This document shows positions 11,926 through 22,306 of a stretch of DNA of 64,000 bases, piece after piece. Source of the stretch: Ctena decussata. Taxonomy: Eukaryota > Mollusca > Bivalvia > Lucinida > Lucinidae. Numbering within the stretch: position 1 is the first letter of the stretch; every line of letters starts with the position of its first letter. The notes under the pieces were generated by a model. It was not told the DNA's origin. It ran no database searches and saw only the letters and a list, made by a program, of their open reading frames with translations. A program made the position numbers and the translations under genes. The stretch is from contig OZ022502.1 of assembly GCA_963989385.1 (NCBI GenBank), positions 54,429,454-54,493,453 on the forward strand, read 5' to 3'.

Positions 11926-11951
11926 GGCTTGCGGCCTTTGGGCCGCAAGCC
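11926..11951. repeat. Perfect GC-rich stem-loop, 11 bp arms
   Basis: 'ggcttgcggcc' and its exact reverse complement are separated by four bases. It is strikingly GC-rich for the surroundings. No U-tract or gene end nearby suggests a terminator, so its role is unknown. Confidence 0.75.
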
Positions 11952-12089
11952 AATAAACAGGCATTAAGAAGCCAATGTAGCATGTGACTTGGATTGAATC
12001 TTTAACACCTTAAATTAAGCTTCAGAAATTAAAATAGTTGAATTTGCAAACAGTGGAGATCCAGAGAAATGAGCCACCTCATCTGGATC

Positions 12090-13215
12090 CAAGGTTGGCA
12101 AATGACCAGTCAATATGAGTATTGACCAGACCGGTGGTCATTACTGGTTATAACCGGTTATTAGTGGTCGATTGGTGGTCAATTGGTTGATTGAAACAAC
12201 CATGGTCAGTTGAAGATACTTAGCATTTGTAATCCCATTTTTACTGGAGTCTATAAACAGAGTTAAAATAGTTCAATACAAGATAATACAGGCTTAATTG
12301 AAAATGTGTTTTATGAGTTGCTGTTGCTAAGAACTGTATTTAAGAGGCTGTAAAACATACAAAATCTGAATGTTTATAGTTTCAGATCTTCAGTCTCAAT
12401 CAGACTGAATCATTATCACCCAACTTTCACTTCAGACTAGAGACCTCTAACTTATTTTCTGTAACCATTCATAAAAATAGATAAGAAAGCAAATGCAAGT
12501 AATAGAAATTAATAAATTTTAAAAGTAGCTTTTTCATAATCATTAAAAATATTGAATCAGTAACTGAATTAACTGAAGCAGTTAACTGAATGAAAATACA
12601 AAAAATGAAACAACACTTCAAAGAGATCATCTTGTTCAAATTAGTGATGCTAAAATGCAACTCAAACTGAAGAAGGTGTGGTGTTCAGTTTACAAGAACT
12701 ATCCAATCACTTTGCTTAAAATGCACAGGGTAATACTGTGACACCTGTGTTTATTTAGATGTGTGAAAGAGTGGTCATTCTGTTATCTCCTGTTATCAGT
12801 GAAATGAATAATTAAAGTTAATCAAAGTGTCATAATAGTGTCAAAATGAAGCCAAAAGACCCAATATGGAACTTCTATTCTGCCCTTGATGATGAAAAAA
12901 AGACTATGGTTAGGTGCCTGGACTGTAATGCAGAAGTCAGTGCTAAGGTCTTGAGACTGAAATCACACCTGATGAGTACCCTTGGCAGGGATGAAACAGT
13001 TCATTTTTTTCTTTTTTCAATATCTAGAACATATTAAAACCTGACCAAATATATCAGTCCACCATTACAACACAAAGAACCACTTAAAATTTCCAATCGA
13101 CCATTCTGACTAGTATTGACCAGTATTGACCACTTTGGGGAGTATTGACCAGGGCAGTTATAACCGGTTAAAACCACTGGTTAAAACCGGGGGTGGTTTC
13201 GACCGCCCAACCTTA
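12090..13215 (+). mobile_element. hAT-type DNA transposon remnant, ~1.1 kb
   Basis: The left end 'caaggttggc' and right end 'gcccaacctta' are inverted apart from the last base and one internal mismatch. They are flanked by the identical 8-mer tctggatc (12082-12089 and 13216-13223). An 8-bp duplication with CAAGGTTGG-like ends is characteristic of hAT elements. Subterminal copies of 'gtattgacca' and 'ttataaccggtta' lie inside both ends. It keeps an N-terminal BED zinc-finger frame (12846-13037) but no catalytic transposase domain. Confidence 0.75.
12846..13037 (+). CDS. BED-type zinc finger fragment of a hAT transposase
   Basis: A 63-codon frame starts at the ATG in 'tcaaaatgaag'. It begins MKPKDPIWNFYSALDDEKK, with the aromatic pair usual near the start of BED fingers. 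It continues with VRCLDCNAE, giving the C-x2-C pair, and LRLKSHLMST, giving the first zinc histidine. The expected final His or Cys is not obvious because the reading drifts after STLGRDE into a T-rich tract, so the finger may be truncated. BED fingers bind DNA in hAT transposases and in domesticated ZBED proteins. Its place between hAT ends supports transposase origin; expression is unlikely. Confidence 0.5.
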   Translation: MKPKDPIWNFYSALDDEKKTMVRCLDCNAEVSAKVLRLKSHLMSTLGRDETVHFFLFSISRTY

Positions 13216-13337
13216 TCTGGATCTACACTGTTTGCCCTCTATAGTCTTTGAACTCTCAATATGATATTAGCTTGGACAAAGAGCTTTTTTGTTAAATTTG
13301 GCAGATGCAAACTTTGTTCCTTTAAATTTATGCTTTA

Positions 13338-14036
13338 ATCATCTGTGGTATGATGAGCCCTTTGCCACATGCTTGTAGACAGAGCTCAAGCAACACAGAG
13401 TATTTGACAATATTTTGACTGTCTACCCCCATGGGCGTGGACTATCTAGTAATTGCTTTTGACATGGGAAGTAAAGCCATTAGTTACCCACAATGCAGCT
13501 TGACTTTTATGCAACTGTTTGCATATGTGGCATAAGCGCTATTCGCATAGATGTATTGAGGGGCCATAAGCTGTTCGCAAATATGTTGTGAGCACTATTC
13601 GCCTAGATGTCGTGAGCGGTCAAATGAAATACCGCACATATGGTATCACAATATAGCAGACTGTATCACAAGGCACAGATGAATAAATGACTTATAATTT
13701 TACGGCCTTTTTAACTGTCTTTCAACCATAGAATGGTTTGATACCTACCACTCGCACCCATGCTTGAAATCCACCAAAGAAGATTTTAGGTCTGCTTTTG
13801 AGAGGTAAACAAAAGTTTTACTTTAGATTTTTGTGGTTGCAATGGTTTATTTGATAAGCATCAACTATTAATGGTTGCTTAGCATAGATAGACCAAGCTT
13901 TTTGTGAAAGCTTTACTTGTTCTACATAATACTTGTGACCCCTAGCAATGTGCTTGAATATTGGGACATACTCATCCAGACCTCTGCAACCAGTACCGTA
14001 TAAATTCCAATAAAAGCATCGTTAACGACTGCGTAA
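13338..14036. other. Unassigned sequence before element E3
   Basis: No gene is visible. A few phrases ('ccatgggcgtgg', 'acttgtgacccctagcaatg') look like eroded parts of tandem-core elements, but I cannot delimit them. Confidence 0.4.
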
Positions 14037-14290
14037 TACCCCGCCACTGCAAACCAAGGGCAATAAATTCCATTAAAAGACATCGAAATCTGCCCATTAA
14101 CAATCCCAACCGAGACCTTCTCAAGATCAATGTGCATGCCAAGTTTGAAGAAAATCTGTTAATAAATACTCCAGTTATTGAACGGAAACGAAGTGCTCAC
14201 GGATGGACAGACGTACTTCGGACGGACGGAGGGACACACGGACAGCCAGCGGGAAAACATAATACCCCGCAACTAACGTGTGGCGGGGTA
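14037..14290 (+). mobile_element. Short E-type element E3 (~254 bp)
   Basis: The left end 'taccccgccac' faces the right end 'gtgtggcggggta'. A 'gacggacggagggacacacg' type microsatellite (about 14203-14242) precedes a terminal hairpin (14262-14290) where 'ataccccgc' faces 'ggcggggta'. It has the same order of parts as E1 and E2 but almost no tandem core. It ends three bases before F1. Confidence 0.6.
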
Positions 14291-14293
14291 TAA

Positions 14294-16288
14294 CAAGAGG
14301 CCCAAATGGGCCTGATATCGCTCACCTGGCTATTGTGCAACAGGACCGTTCTGATAAAAAATTGGTCCAATTCCATTGAGAATTTCTCATTTTCACATTT
14401 TGCTACTTTTAGTAACAGAGGCCAACTTGCCTGGTCTTTATATATTTACTTTTGAAACACCTCAATGCAAGAATCATTTTGCCACAAATTTCATCAAAAT
14501 CCATTCAGGGGTTACTGAGATATTGCCAGTTTCATGCTGTGTACTATTTTTAGTAATGGCAGATGGCGGCCATCTTGGATTGCTAAAATGTAAAAAATCG
14601 AAAAGCCTTCATGCAAGGACCATATATCAGTCATCCGGAGTCAGACACAAATTTTGGTCCACTTCCATTGAGATTTTCTAATTTTCACATTTTTCTATTT
14701 TTAGTAACAGAGGCCAACATGACTGGTCTACAGTTAGATATTTTTAAAACATCTCAATGCAAGAATCATTTTGACACAAATTTCGTCAAAATCCATTCAG
14801 CGGTTACTGAGATATTGTCATTTTCATGTTTTGTGCTATTTTTAGTAACAGCAGATGGCAGCCATCTTGGAATGCCAAAATGCAAAAAAATCGAAAAAGC
14901 TTAATGAAAGGACCATTCTGATACAAAATTAACCCAATTCCATTGAGATTTTCTAATTTTCACATTTTTCTATTTTTAGTAACAGAGGCCAATATGACTG
15001 GTCTACAGTTAGATATTTTTGAAACATCTCAATGCAAGAATCATTTTGACACAAATTTCGTCAAAATCCATTCAGCGGTTACTGAGATATTGTCATTTTC
15101 ATGTTTTGTGCTATTTTTAGTAACGGCAGATGGCGGCCATCTTGGAATGCCAAATTGCAATTAATCGAAACGACTTCATGCAAGGAACATTCTGACACAA
15201 AATTGGTCCAATTCCATTCAAGGGTTCTTGAGTAATTGTCATTTTTATGGTTGTTCTATTTTTAGTAGCACCAGATGGCGGCCATCTTGGAATGCCAAAT
15301 TGCAATTAATCGAAACGGCTTCATGCAAGGAACATTCTGACACAAAATTGGTCCAATTCCATTAAAGGGTTCTTGAGTAATTGTCATTTTTATGTTTGTG
15401 CTATTTTTAGTAACGGCCCCCATGGTGGCCATCTTGGATAGTCAACTGGCACAAAATTGAAATAATTCCATTCAAGAACCATTTCTGACCAAATCTGGTC
15501 AGAATTGGTTGCATTTTCTTTAGATATTGACATTTGAGCAAAATCGGCCTTGTAAACGCTAAGTAGGTCACTGTGACCTAATTCCGATATAGATTTGTTT
15601 TATTTTTACAATTTTTAATATCAAGGTCCCACTTATGTTCCATGCAAACTTTCAACCAAATATACCAAATGGTTCTGGAGAAGAAGTTGATTTTCTTGTT
15701 TTTGCTATTTTTAGTAACAGCAGCCATCTTGGATTCTTGACCTGACCCAATTTTACAATTTTGAAACCCTGCAGTCTGGTCATGCTCCATGTGAAATTTG
15801 AGATCCATGGGTTCAGTGGTTTTAGAGAAGAAGTTGTTTGAAGTTGTTTAAATAGGTCATTTTTTTACATTGGCATTTGAGCAAAATTACACATGTAAAC
15901 AGAAAGTAGGTCTCTGTGACAAAACTCCGCTACAGATTTTTTTTCATTTTTACAATTTTGAATACCATGGTTTCACTGATGTTCCATGCCAAAATTCAGA
16001 CAAATATACCCAGTGGTTCTGGAGAAGAAGTTTATTTTGTTGTTTTTGCTATTTTTAGTAATGGCGGCCATCTTGGATTTTCAACCTGACCCAATTTTAC
16101 AATTCTGAGACCCTGGAGTCAGGTCATGCTCCATGTGAAATTTGAGAACCATGGGACCAGTAGTTTTACAGAAGAAGATGTTTAAATATTTGTTTTTAGG
16201 TGTTGACGGACGACGCACGGACGCACGACGCACGCCGGACGCATTGGTATGACAATAGCTCACTATGGCCCTTCTGGCCAGGTGAGCT
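14294..16288 (+). mobile_element. F-type tandem-core element F1 (~2.0 kb)
   Basis: It starts 'caagagg' with hairpin 'aggccc aaat gggcct', then 'cgctcacctggc'. It ends with a hairpin, 'tagctcactatggcc' facing 'ggccaggtgagcta'. The core has repeated units with 'ctatttttagtaac', 'gatggcggccatcttgga' and 'cattgagattttc'. A microsatellite of 'gacggacgacgcacggacgc' type (about 16204-16240) precedes the right hairpin. Flanking bases are AA on both sides. An inverted copy, F2, lies at 51307-53540. Open frames of 60-110 codons in the core recur with the units and are not genes. Confidence 0.8.
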
Positions 16289-16309
16289 AAAACTGGAACA
16301 AAAACACAA

Positions 16310-16530
16310 TTACCATAATTGTCCTAAAAGTGGAACGGTCTAGTTTGACATTGCAGTTAGGCATCCAAACGATGTAGAGGGAATGGCAAACAATGTAGAC
16401 CCTGATCAGACTGCTCCTTTTAAAGGAGCAGTCTGATCTGGGTCTACACTGTTTGCTCAGATTTGAATTCTGACAGTACTTTGTGAGACATATCCTCTGT
16501 TTGACAAAAATGAAGTTAGAGGGTAAAAGG
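16310..16530. mobile_element. Hairpin MITE, GCAAAC arm with CAGACTGCTCC centre (H2)
   Basis: The core 16386-16456 pairs 'gcaaacaatgtagacc' with 'ggtctacactgtttgc' around 'cagactgctcctttt' and 'aaaggagcagtctg'. The outer left half, 'aattgtcctaaaagtggaac', recurs inverted beside 37636-37703. The arms match family H1 while the outer ends and centre differ. Confidence 0.65.
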
Positions 16531-16958
16531 TCAACTATTTCAATGATATAATAAGTGTCCACATCAGAGCAATCAATTGAGATTGATGTGGGTCCCTAGG
16601 GGCTTTATACTTAGACAGGAAGTTGTCAAGGGTTGCTTACCGACACAGACACAGGAGTTGTCACAAGACAACAAAACTCCCCTAGTGGTTACCTGCTTTT
16701 CACAAGGTATATGCCAGATCCTTATAATAAAGACATGTTTTATCGAATCTATATTCAGTAGAACTTGAATGGCTCGAAGCTTGATGGCTCGTCAACCCTG
16801 CCTAACTAGAACTCATTTCTTGGTCCCTAGAGGTCACTTTATATAGAAATCAACACTGGATGGCTAGAACTACCCTTGGCTGAAACTTATTTTCATGGTC
16901 ACAAGCCTGTTCGAGCAATTAAAGTTTTACTTTATGCTGATAATTCAAACAACTGAGG

Positions 16959-17010
16959 GCAAACAGTGTAGATACAGTAGAGGTGCCTCACTTGGATTTA
17001 CACTGTTTGC
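16959..17010. repeat. Short GCAAACAG hairpin
   Basis: 'gcaaacagtgtagat' faces 'atttacactgtttgc' around a degenerate centre. A small decayed member of the hairpin group. Confidence 0.6.
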
Positions 17011-17334
17011 ATATTCAACCATTTTCATTATTTATTTTTTTTGGACCTTTATGAAAGAATTTGAGACAAGGTATCTGTCATTAATTTGGTGTTCAATTCT
17101 GTTCTGTTCTGTGATCCTACTGTATGCAGTAAATTAGCCAATATTCATAAATGAGCAGACAGGTCAAATGGAGTATAACAAGCCCACACAGTAGCTCTCT
17201 AATCATTATGTAACCACCTTATTGCCACCTTGTTAATACTGACCTGGGTCAACAGGTCACTTCAGAGGCATCTAACACTACCTGTCTAGAGTGAAACAAC
17301 TCTACCTACTAGGACATCTAAGGACCAACCACAG

Positions 17335-17529
17335 CCCTAGATAAGAGGGAGTATTTGATGATAATTGAGGAATAATTTTTCTTATTTCTCATCGAAACCA
17401 TATGTTGTGACCCCTCATCTGAACCGTCTCATCGAGATGGTTCAGATGAGGGGTCTCAACATATGTTTTTATGTAGTATTAACACAAATTATCCATAATT
17501 ATCACCAGATACTCCCTCTTCTCTAGGGG
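17335..17529. mobile_element. Hairpin MITE family M3, copy 1
   Basis: Inverted ends 'ccctagataagagggag' and 'ctccctcttctctaggg', with centre 'acccctcatctgaaccgtct' facing 'agatggttcagatgagggg'. Related copies lie at 17863-18076, 43494-43702, 47288-47466, 54789-54972 and about 55138-55310. Confidence 0.75.
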
Positions 17530-17862
17530 TCTGACCGGCATCTGAACACTGATTTCTCATGTTTCTACAAGGTTGCAACTTATCCTCCACTTCAAATATC
17601 CCTGACTTTTCCCTGACTTTCCCTGACATTTTACAGTTTTCCATACCCTTTTACGGATCCAGAAATTTCTTAGGGCTTGGATCAAATATGATCAGGCATA
17701 TGAGTATTTCTGCACCCACTCCCAATGACAAAGTACACCAGTCTCAAAAATGTTGTGACAAGAGTCTGCTTACATCAGTAATAACAGACTATTACACCTG
17801 GTTAGTGATATTTTTATGGTAAAATTACCCTTAAGTATAAACTGACCACAATCTGACCCCCT
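17530..17862. other. Unassigned sequence between two M3 copies
   Basis: Contains a short direct repetition of 'ccctgactttccctgac' near 17600-17625. No gene recognised. Confidence 0.45.
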
Positions 17863-18076
17863 GAGCTCTAGATAAGCTGGGGTTTTGAGGATAATTCTGA
17901 GATATTTTTTCTTATTTCTCATCAGAAATATATGTTGTGACCCCTCATTAGAACCGTCTCAGCGAGACCCGTCTCAGTGAGACGATTCTAATGAGAGGTC
18001 ATAACCTATATTTTTATGCAGAAATATGGAGAATTGTCTCCAAATAATCCTGGTTATCCCTTCTTATCTGGAGCAC
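17863..18076. mobile_element. Hairpin MITE family M3, copy 2
   Basis: Ends near 'gctctagataagctgg' and 'cttatctggagcac', with the centre 'gacccctcattagaaccgtc' facing 'gacgattctaatgagaggtc'. An extra 'gagaccgtct'-like step in the loop shows local duplication. Confidence 0.7.
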
Positions 18077-18384
18077 TGTGACCCCTTGATTGACCTGGTC
18101 AAAGAGCACACCTGTATTCTCACAAACTTCAAAACATTGGTTTAGTTTACCTCTATCAATGTCCTTCTAAAGACGCACATTTTCGCCTTTATTTCTTTTA
18201 CCCCATAAATTTATCAAGAGAATGAATCTAAAACAGGCTTTACATGAGTGGCATCACATTAATCCATTAATGCCTCAGGGAACCCATGATAGAGACATTG
18301 GCAAATGGTTTAGAACAAAATTAGATGCTGCAAATGTGGCATCTGATCAAAGTCTACACCGTTTGCCTAATACTGAACATAAAA

Positions 18385-18610
18385 TGAGCCACGACACGAC
18401 AAAACCAACAATATGGCAAGTGCGCCCAGCGAATACTCAGACCAGCCTGGGCATCCGCCCAGTCTGATCAGAGACTTCATTGTCCGCATGGAGTTAGATT
18501 AGACCCTTAGCTACCCTAATATTCTGATAAGACATGGCGACTGCCTAGGCTGAACTGCTTATTCATTTGGCGCACATGCCACTTTGTTGGTTTTGTCGTG
18601 TCGTGGCTCA
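18385..18610. mobile_element. MITE with ~40 bp terminal inverted repeats (M4), copy 1
   Basis: The left end 'tgagccacgacacgac' followed by 'aaaaccaaca' is inverted at the right end as 'tgttggttttgtcg' and 'tgtcgtggctca'. The interior holds 'cctgggcatccgcccagtc'. A second, more diverged copy is at 47555-47793. It overlaps open frames that are not genes. Confidence 0.8.
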
Positions 18611-19193
18611 ACTAAACCTGACAACTCCTAAAATTGGAAATGGACCCGTCCAAAGAGCTAGACAGAAGATTCCACTTGTTGTAGAAAGGTGATATGGGGC
18701 CTAAACCATGTATAGATTGGGACTTTTTATCCATGGAGTCTACTGAGTCTTCCCTATTTGCATGAGCAATCTGCAGATCATGGGGAATCATTATCAGTGA
18801 TTTTTTTTTACAAATTTGCTTCTTTACATCCCAGGACCAACTAGGCCAGCAAGCTTTGCAAACCAAGCTTAAGGTTGTGCATCCCTTCACTCGTTGATTA
18901 TAAAAATTGTGCATCCCAAATCAAGTCAAGACTCCCATTGAGAAAAGCGGCAAAAATGAAAATAGCAGAGCTGCTTCCATTGACAGTGTAACCACTGACC
19001 TTAAGAGAACAGCGCTAACAAAAAAAAATCTATGCCCAGTTATTGGGGAAAATACAGTACATGTATGTTACACTCACCCATCCGGACTGAACTCCATGTT
19101 GAATGTAGAACGACAATGCCCAGATAAGGAACACTCCTGCAAAAAAGAATGTTTCCAAAGTAAGTGCACAGAATCTACAATACTACCTGAAAA
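18611..19193. other. Unassigned sequence
   Basis: Open frames exist on both strands (about 100 codons each) but lack family motifs, splice borders or biased composition. I treat them as chance. Confidence 0.5.
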
Positions 19194-19380
19194 CAGGGCC
19201 TGACAAATCCATTGTCCGGTTGCCCGAGACAAGTTTAATTTTTTGCTGGGCAAGTAAAAAAATTTCTTACTTGCCCAGCAAAATGTATACGATATATAGG
19301 GAAAACAGAAAAAATTCAGGGTTTTGGAGCAGAAGCTATGTACCGGACAAGTATATTGAATTTTGATTTGTCAGGCCCTG
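19194..19380. mobile_element. CAGGGCCTG-ended MITE (187 bp)
   Basis: Ends 'cagggcctgacaaat' and 'atttgtcaggccctg' are perfect inverted repeats. The identical 6-mer tgaaaa flanks both sides (19188-19193, 19381-19386). Inside, 'ttgctgggcaagtaa' faces 'ttacttgcccagcaa'. CAGGG-type ends suggest a hAT-related MITE, though hAT elements usually make 8-bp duplications. Confidence 0.75.
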
Positions 19381-19863
19381 TGAAAATATTGAGACAAACA
19401 GTCAAACCTGTCTTAAAGGCCACCAGGTTCGATATTAAGCAATGCTCTTATGCCATCATAGAGTGGCCGGAGTCTTATGTTTAGCAATAAAGTTCTGTTC
19501 TGTTCTGTTCAGCAATATCCTGTTTTAAAAGGCCAAAATCTCATGTCTCTAAGTAGCATTTTCATTGTAAACTGACACATAAGCAAACACCTGTCTTTAG
19601 CAAGCAGTTTTGCACCTTCCCTTGAGTGTTTGCTTCAGACTGCTTAAGACAGGTGCTTGATTAATACAGGTACATGTTCACTTAGCAAAAGCTCCTCACA
19701 ATTTTTCAGCAAAAAAAATTACCGTAATTGATTTTGTGAGTATCCTAAGACTTAAAGACTCCTACTACTAACGATATTTGTTTAGCTTACTACACTTTAA
19801 ATAACTGGGCCCAGGTGTTTGATTTTAAAAAAAATCTTAGGAAAAAAAATGTTCAGTTAATAC

Positions 19864-19989
19864 CTTATTGATGAGGGAGGTGAGACCCTTCTCTTCCAGA
19901 AAACTTTCCACATGGTGTTTCTGTCGTTTATGTTTGTAATTACCAATCTGTCTCTGCTGGACAAAGTCTGTCACATTCACACAAGCCAT
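19864..19989 (-). CDS. Probable coding exon, 42 codons, product unknown
   Basis: On the minus strand an acceptor 'ctctttttcag' directly precedes ATG, and 42 codons run open to a donor 'aataag|gtatta'. The peptide starts MACVNVTDFVQQRQIGNYK, passes through a basic stretch KHKRQKHH, and ends VESFLEEKGLTSLINK, with phase 0 at the donor. Polypyrimidine tract, donor and composition make this one of the few persuasive exon candidates outside DHX33. I do not recognise the protein. The end loosely recalls the 'FLEEK' start of REEP-type proteins, but the upstream part does not fit. Whether the ATG is the true start is unknown, since it abuts the acceptor. No partner exon was found. Confidence 0.45.
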
Positions 19990-20220
19990 CTGAAAAAGAG
20001 AAGGAACAGAACAGTAATACCATATTAATCCTAATTAATGCCCCGGGGCCTTGCAGTTTACAAATGGGTGCATTATTCAGAGTCTAAATTGTTGTAACTC
20101 AGGCTCTACCAAAACACCTGATTCCTCTTATGAATGATACATGTAGTAAGGTGAATGAGTATACTTTCAGAGGAAGTAACTCTACTATTTTTTGCATCAG
20201 TAGGGGTGGGGATCAACTCT
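19990..20220. other. Unassigned sequence upstream of the minus-strand exon
   Basis: Would be intron or 5' flank of the minus-strand exon at 19864-19989. No promoter motif can be supported. Confidence 0.4.
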
Positions 20221-20264
20221 TAAAGGAAAGAATTTGCTCCTCTAGGAGCAAATTCTTTCCTTTA
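20221..20264. repeat. 44-bp near-perfect palindrome
   Basis: 'taaaggaaagaatttgctcc' and its inverse, plus one more base pair each, flank a 2-base loop. Diverged half-copies occur at 57765-57800, 59089-59140 and 63720-63760 within DHX33 introns, so this is a dispersed hairpin family. Confidence 0.8.
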
Positions 20265-20514
20265 AAAGTAGACCCTATTTTAAAGAGCTGTCACATCCAG
20301 AGAAGCTAACAGCCACTCATTCAAGTTAATATACGGTAACATTATTTTCGGAAAAGAAGCAAGGGGCGTTCATCAGAACAGGGGCTTTTATTAGGATTAA
20401 TATGTTACAGCACTAATCATTTCCATATTTCTTCAGCTATAAGACGAACCTTTCTCTCTCTCCAAGTACCTCAAACATGTATACATGTACATATCAGTTG
20501 TGTGTAATTCAACT

Positions 20515-20805
20515 ATAAGATTTTTCTAAACAACCCCAAAATTCTAGATCCATCTTTTACGATGGATCGAGATTTTTAGGATTGCTTTGAAAGGGGAAAC
20601 CTCCATCTAATAACTGAATAAATAAGGTAATCAACATTCAGAGCATCTGACAAGACATTTATAAAACTATAGTACCACATTTATTCAGTAAAAGGACAGA
20701 GTTTTCCCTTCAAAAATAGCCACAAAAACCTAGATCTGTCTTACATTATGAATCTTGATTTTTGGATAGGCTTTGAAAGGGAAAACCAGATCTAGGTTTT
20801 TGGAA
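20515..20805. repeat. Cluster of related inverted segments
   Basis: 'ctagatccatctttta', 'gctttgaaagggg' and 'cctagatctgtcttac', 'ggctttgaaaggg', 'agatctaggtttttg' form two related blocks, partly inverted. Probably decayed MITE copies; boundaries are not clear. Confidence 0.45.
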
Positions 20806-21268
20806 TTGTAACTAACGGAAGGGAAAATCCCATTTTACCGCAAAAGTACTCAACTAGTGCTGGTATTAGAAGAATCTGTGAGTATTGTGACTCGTTGTTT
20901 TTCAATACATTTAAAACAAACTTCCGGTATACATGGTACAATTAAAGTGTAGACAGTATATACATGTAGATATAATGTCATGGGTCCACAGAAATACCGG
21001 AACGCACCAAAACACACCGGAACACACCTATATTGACCAGAACACACTATATATGAGTTTTTTTTTGTTACTTGTTTGTGGTTTTAGGACTTAAATATTA
21101 TTGTTTTACAGCATTTATTGGATTGTAAATTATTTTTGCAGCTTGAAAGATAAGAAAATATCTATTGTGTAGCAGAATAACATATGAATACTGCAGGGTA
21201 TCATTATGATCTATTTGTGTAATTATGCTCCATATTTACACCCAAGTAACCGATATTTGCACAGAAAA
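20806..21268. other. Unassigned AT-rich sequence
   Basis: Contains a small tandem 'gaacacacc'-like repetition around 21000-21045. No gene recognised. Confidence 0.45.
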
Positions 21269-22092
21269 CAAGAGGGCCATGAGGCCCTGAATCGCTCACC
21301 TAAGTAATTGGCAAAGTGGCTTTTTCTTATGTCTGAAATTGTCAAAATATGAGTCTTGGGTCATAAGTCAAAGAATGGCCATGACCTCTTGTACTCATAA
21401 ATCTTCATGTACTCATTAAGACAATTATATATACCATTTTTAGGCCAAAATCTTCAAAACTTTCCATGAAATCTTATGTTCTAGCATTTTTATATATTTG
21501 ATCATGCCGCAAAAAAGGTCAAGGTCAACCCAAGGTCATTGTTTGAACATTCTTGGTAGTACTCTAGTACTCCATGCTACTTACCAAGTTTCAAGGCCAT
21601 AGTTGTATTGTTTCTGGAGAAGAAAAATATTAAAGGTTTATGCCATAAATGGGTATGGCGGCCTTGATGGTCACGTGACCTGGACAGTTTAAACAAATTT
21701 TTGTTCAATCAACCCCTGAAGCTCTATATGAAATGTGTTTACAATTGGCCCTTTGTCTTTAGAGGAAATGTTTGTAAATATCAAAATATGAGAAATCTTG
21801 GTCAAAGGTCAAAGAATGACCTTGACCTCTTGTACTCATAATTGTTCACGACCTCATTAAGATGACTGAATATACCAATTTTAGGCCAAAATCTATAAAA
21901 CTTTTTATGAAATCTTATGTTCTAGCATTTTCCAATATTTGACCTTGCCGTAAAAAAGATCAAGGTCAACCCAAGGTCATCATTTGAACAATCTTGATAG
22001 TACTGGAGTACACAATGCAAATACCAAGTTTCAAGGCGTTCGGTCGATTGGTTCTGGAGAAGAAGATTTTTAAAAGTTTTTACCATATATGG
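21269..22092 (+). mobile_element. F-type element F4, 3'-truncated
   Basis: It starts 'caagagggccatgaggccct', then 'atcgctcacctaag', matching the F-type left end. Two units of about 430 bp follow with 'ggtcaaggtcaacccaaggt' and 'atgaaatcttatgttctagc'. The microsatellite and right hairpin are missing, so the right end is lost. The core is unrelated to that of F1. Confidence 0.65.
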
Positions 22093-22133
22093 CTGTGTAC
22101 AAGCAGATGAGTTTAATAGCATATTGTACTTAA

Positions 22134-22306
22134 GAAATAGATCAGCTCTAGCAGTGAATTGTTGAGTAATAATTCACTGTTTGGAGGTCAGTTGTAAAGT
22201 AGATCATATCACGAGCGCGGAGCGCGAGTGATATATCTACTTACAACTGACCGACAAACAGTGAATTATTACTCAACAATTCAATGCTAGAGCTGAACTA
22301 TTTCGA
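22134..22306. mobile_element. Near-full-length palindromic MITE (~173 bp)
   Basis: Two arms of about 75-80 bp fold back on each other: 'tcagctctagcagtgaattg' against 'caattcaatgctagagctga', and 'ggtcagttgtaa' against 'ttacaactgacc'. A GC-rich centre is built from 'gagcgcggagcgcg'. It encodes nothing. Confidence 0.8.

Larger units (their letters stand above)
12002..13337. mobile_element. H1 hairpin MITE split by a hAT insertion
   Basis: The left half (12002-12089) holds TTAA, 'gcaaacagtggagatcc' and 'gagccacctcatctggatc'. The right half (13216-13337) resumes with 'tctggatctacactg' and 'tttgccctct', followed by the H1 tail 'gcagatgcaaactttgt'. The two halves make one H1-like element after removal of 12090-13215 and one copy of the 8-bp duplication. 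Confidence 0.7.

Noticed and set aside
11926..11951. Intrinsic transcription terminator
   Set aside because: No U tract follows, no gene ends there, and the genome is eukaryotic.
14376..15164. Three similar open frames with 'VTEAN' and 'SCFVLFLVTADGGHLG' phrases
   Set aside because: They repeat because the F1 core units repeat; starts and stops drift, and stops interrupt between units.
14294..16288. F elements as Helitrons
   Set aside because: Helitrons carry a single 3' hairpin, end in CTRR and insert between A and T without duplication; F has hairpins at both ends and TT/AA flanks.
18612..19203. About 100-codon open frames on both strands
   Set aside because: No motif or splice borders, and composition is unremarkable.
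19864..19989. Assignment of the orphan exon to a REEP-type protein
   Set aside because: Only 'FLEEKGLTSLINK' is suggestive; the preceding 25 residues do not fit and the following exon was not found.
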